This document shows positions 4,109 through 6,620 of a stretch of DNA of 6,620 nt, one piece after another. The stretch spans positions 1 to 6,620 of the forward strand of contig JAFASD010000371.1 in NCBI GenBank assembly GCA_019244945.1. Direction: 5' to 3'. The notes under the pieces are model-generated. The model saw only the letters and a program-made list of their open reading frames with translations, was not told the DNA's origin and did not search any database. The translations under genes were made by a program, and so were the position numbers. The stretch's first letter is position 1. The number at the start of each line of letters is the position of its first letter. The DNA is from Acidobacteriaceae bacterium. GTDB lineage: Bacteria; Acidobacteriota; Terriglobia; Bryobacterales; Bryobacteraceae.

Positions 4109-6620
4109 TCGCCCGTGCTTCAGCCTGCGCCTGCTGCTTCCACTTGCATTACTCGGAATCGTATCTTGCTCATTCGCGCAAACCTCCGTTGACGGCGCAC
4201 AGAATCAATCCCTTTTCAACCAGTTCGCGCCCAATCGCGCCCAACAGGCTCAGATCGACGGCGCATCGCCCGGCGACCCGTCACAGCTCTGTCTCGACGA
4301 ATTTGGGTATCCTGCAGCTTGCTCTTCCGTCACCACTCGATATGGCAGCGGTTTGGATGGATATTTAAATCCGTCCATGTCAACGGCGCCCGGTAGTGTT
4401 TCCGGTTACTCTCCTTCGACAAACGCTCCCTCCAACGAGCCACTTCGCAACACCATTCCTTATCCCAACGCTGCCCAATACCGCGTCAAAGAACCTCTCA
4501 ACGAATTCCAGCGCTATGTCGCCGCTTCCATCGGACAATTTCTTCCTATCTTCGGAGCTTCTCTCTTCGAACAAGTCCCGGCCACCTTTGCACCCGTCGA
4601 CCGCATGCCGGTTAGCCCCGATTACGTGATCGGGCCGGGCGACGAGCTGCAGATTACAACCTGGGGACAAGTCAACTTCTCGCGCCATGTGGTTGTCGAC
4701 CGGACCGGTCAGGTGTATTTGCCCGATGTAGGGCAAATCGCAGTCGCCGGTTTGAAATACGTCGATGCGATACCTGCCTTCAGGACAAACATCGCTCGCC
4801 TTTATAAGAACTTCGATTTGAGCGTGACCATGGGCCGGCTTCGCTCGATCCAAATCTTCGTGGTCGGTGAGGCCCGCCGTCCCGGCAGTTACACCGTCAG
4901 CTCGTTGAGCACTCTGGTGAACGCTGTGTTCGCCTCTGGTGGCCCTTCGTCGCGCGGTTCCATGCGAATCATCGAGCTCAAACGCGGCGACCAGACCGTT
5001 CGCCGCTTCGATCTTTACGATCTACTGTTGCACGGAGACAAATCCAACGATGCCTGGCTTACTCCCGGCGACGTGATCCTGATTCCCTCTGCAGGCCCTC
5101 GCGCCGCCATCGCCGGCAGCGTCGAGCATCCAGGCATCTACGAGTTGAAAACCGGCACCACGCTCGGCGATGCGATTCAGCTTGCGGGCGGTGTGTCTCC
5201 TCTCGCCGCAGGTCAGGAGGCAATTCTCGAGCGTGTGGCCGATGGCGCTGCGCTCGAAGTAAATCGAATTGCCCTTACTCCGGGAGGCCTGACGACGCAG
5301 CTTCATAACGGCGACATCGTCCGCCTTCTTCCGGTTGTTCCTCGCTTTGAAAATGCGGTTACTCTGCGGGGAAACGTCGCTGATCCAGGACGATTTCCCT
5401 GGCATTCCGGAATGCGAGTTAGTGATCTCATCCCCAGCCAGGCGATGTTACTGACTCGGGATTACTGGGCAGAGCGGAATCGCCTCTCTATGACCGAGCC
5501 TTCGAAGGCCGATGCATCGAAAAACAGTGGAGCCTTACAGGCTGAGGATACAAACGTTGCAGATGCGGATGGCCAATCTACCTCGCCTTTAAGGTCCGGA
5601 GTCAATCCACTTAGCCAGCCTGCAGACCGGGCGCTCACGGGAGCTCGCGTGCTGTATCGCGAACAGGCACGTAACACACAAGGCGATTCGTCTTTAGGCG
5701 CCGCGACCGGCGATGACGGTCCACCGCTGCGAAGCTTCCTGCCTCAGAACATCGTCCAGCCGTCCGGGCCGGAAGTGAACTGGGACTATGCCGTCGTTGA
5801 GCGCCTCGATAAGCTAACTCTCGCCACACGCCTGATTCCCTTCAATCTGGGTGACGTGGTTCTTAAGCACGACGCCTCCGCGGATCTGGCGCTCGAGCCT
5901 GGAGACGTGGTCACCGTCTTCTCCAAAGCCGACTTCTCCATTCCGCACACGCAACAACCCAAACAAGTCCGCCTCGAAGGCGAAATCCGCATGTCCGGCG
6001 TCTATACCGCGCAATCAGGCGAGACACTGCGGAGCCTGGTCGCCCGGGCAGGCGGCCTCACGCCCAATGCTTATCTCTACGGCGCTCAATTCACGCGCGA
6101 ATCGACTCGCCGTGAGCAACAGAAAAGATACGAAGATTTCCTGAATCAATTGGAAAAGGACGTTAATCAGGGTGCCGCCAACCTCTCCGGACGCGTGATC
6201 TCGCCCGAACAAGCTGCAACCGCGCAAGCATCCGTCGCCAGTCAGCGCGAGCTCATCGACCGCCTGCGCCAGGTTCCTATCAATGGCCGCATCGTTCTCG
6301 ATTTGGATCCCACCAGCAAAGGCGTGAACGCATTGCCTGATGTGCCTCTCGAAAATGGCGATCGGCTCTATGTCCCCAGCCGGCCCTTGACCGTCAGCGT
6401 CGTCGGGTCGGTTTATGAACAAGCCGCCTTCCTCTACGACGAAGACCTCAAGGTCGGCGACTATCTGAAAAAAGCCGGCGGTCCGTCTCGCTCTGCCGAT
6501 CGTAGTCACATGTTCGTGATCCGCGCCGATGGCGCCGTCGTTGCTCGAAGCGCCGGCGTCAAGCCCTTCGGCCGCAGCTTTGAATCACTGCCGGTCCATC
6601 CCGGAGACACCCTGGTCGTC
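4071..6620 (+). CDS. Wza-like polysaccharide export protein with multiple SLBB domains (3' truncated by window)
   Basis: The protein is a likely outer-membrane or periplasmic channel component for exopolysaccharide or capsule secretion. The frame is open for 850 codons with no stop before the window edge. Residues 17-37 form a signal peptide. Cleavage could be lipoprotein-type at C33 (I-V-S-C) or standard after S-F-A36. Residues 38-180 are Gln/Asn/Pro/Ser-rich. The Poly_export domain (about 182-258) opens with Y-V-I-G-P-G-D-E-L (185-193). SLBB-like units follow, recognised by G-x-V/A-x-x-P-G-x-Y and A-G-G patterns, near 262-345 (G266), 346-430 (G349), 431 onward (G434), 634-678 and beyond (G637), and 776 to the edge (G779). 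A low-complexity insert (about 474-568) splits the third unit, and a helical, Gln-rich stretch lies at 679-734. The start is set by the Shine-Dalgarno at 4058. Such proteins normally work with a tyrosine-kinase chain-length regulator, which would lie outside the window. Confidence 0.92.
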   Translation, partial: MRLSPICFHCRIDRPCFSLRLLLPLALLGIVSCSFAQTSVDGAQNQSLFNQFAPNRAQQAQIDGASPGDPSQLCLDEFGYPAACSSVTTRYGSGLDGYLNPSMSTAPGSVSGYSPSTNAPSNEPLRNTIPYPNAAQYRVKEPLNEFQRYVAASIGQFLPIFGASLFEQVPATFAPVDRMPVSPDYVIGPGDELQITTWGQVNFSRHVVVDRTGQVYLPDVGQIAVAGLKYVDAIPAFRTNIARLYKNFDLSVTMGRLRSIQIFVVGEARRPGSYTVSSLSTLVNAVFASGGPSSRGSMRIIELKRGDQTVRRFDLYDLLLHGDKSNDAWLTPGDVILIPSAGPRAAIAGSVEHPGIYELKTGTTLGDAIQLAGGVSPLAAGQEAILERVADGAALEVNRIALTPGGLTTQLHNGDIVRLLPVVPRFENAVTLRGNVADPGRFPWHSGMRVSDLIPSQAMLLTRDYWAERNRLSMTEPSKADASKNSGALQAEDTNVADADGQSTSPLRSGVNPLSQPADRALTGARVLYREQARNTQGDSSLGAATGDDGPPLRSFLPQNIVQPSGPEVNWDYAVVERLDKLTLATRLIPFNLGDVVLKHDASADLALEPGDVVTVFSKADFSIPHTQQPKQVRLEGEIRMSGVYTAQSGETLRSLVARAGGLTPNAYLYGAQFTRESTRREQQKRYEDFLNQLEKDVNQGAANLSGRVISPEQAATAQASVASQRELIDRLRQVPINGRIVLDLDPTSKGVNALPDVPLENGDRLYVPSRPLTVSVVGSVYEQAAFLYDEDLKVGDYLKKAGGPSRSADRSHMFVIRADGAVVARSAGVKPFGRSFESLPVHPGDTLVV

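Noticed and set aside
4105..4368. 87-codon forward frame directly after the cytochrome gene
   Set aside because: The frame starting at 4071 covers this stretch with a strong ribosome-binding site, a signal peptide and continuous reading into the Poly_export domain.
4380..4853. 157-codon open frame on the minus strand
   Set aside because: It lies wholly opposite the Poly_export and first SLBB region, shows no family pattern and has no supporting ribosome-binding site.
6015..6509. 164-codon open frame on the minus strand
   Set aside because: It is antisense to clear SLBB-domain coding sequence; GC-rich codon bias on the real strand readily leaves such frames open.

Overview
The window looks like chromosomal DNA of an Acidobacteriota bacterium (Solibacter/Bryobacter-like). 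This rests on three things: the hypothetical protein at 1291-2079 carries a signature (N-R-A-N-A-x-H-S-T-G-P-R-x-P-E-G-K, then N-S-L-K-H-G-L) that I know mainly from large acidobacterial protein families; the very long multi-SLBB polysaccharide export protein is of a type common there; and the DNA is moderately GC-rich. The assignment comes from recognising families, not from a search. All genes found lie on the + strand.

Left part (1-1290). The window opens with the Pro/Ala/Thr/Ser-rich tail of an unidentified protein (stop at 132-134). Overlapping it in another frame is a class I SAM-dependent methyltransferase reading frame (73-879). Recognisable homology begins just after the upstream stop codon, so the 5' end of the methyltransferase is doubtful and it may be a truncated remnant. 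About 410 bases without a gene follow. They hold several short inverted repeats, including a nested stem at 940-988 and a GC-rich hairpin at 1023-1043, and nothing I can name.

Middle (1291-2248). One hypothetical gene with a good Shine-Dalgarno. It has a basic N-terminus, a conserved central domain, and an in-frame 17-bp direct repeat near its end that encodes the same short peptide (R-G-F-V-S-Q) twice.

Right part (2249-6620). A tight cluster of three genes. A Rieske iron-sulfur protein is followed, 9 bases after its stop and in the same frame, by one polypeptide that joins cytochrome b6, a subunit-IV-like part and a C-terminal single-haem cytochrome c. Together these can form the redox core of a quinol:cytochrome c oxidoreductase (bc-type complex). 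The third gene starts inside the end of the cytochrome gene, behind a near-perfect Shine-Dalgarno (AAGGAGG at 4058-4064, ATG at 4071). It encodes a Wza-like outer-membrane polysaccharide export protein with a signal peptide, a Poly_export domain and about five SLBB-type repeats. It is open for 850 codons and runs off the window. The 38-base overlap suggests that respiratory and exopolysaccharide genes share a transcript here, an unusual pairing and the most interesting layout feature of the window. No tRNA, rRNA, transposase or CRISPR array was seen.
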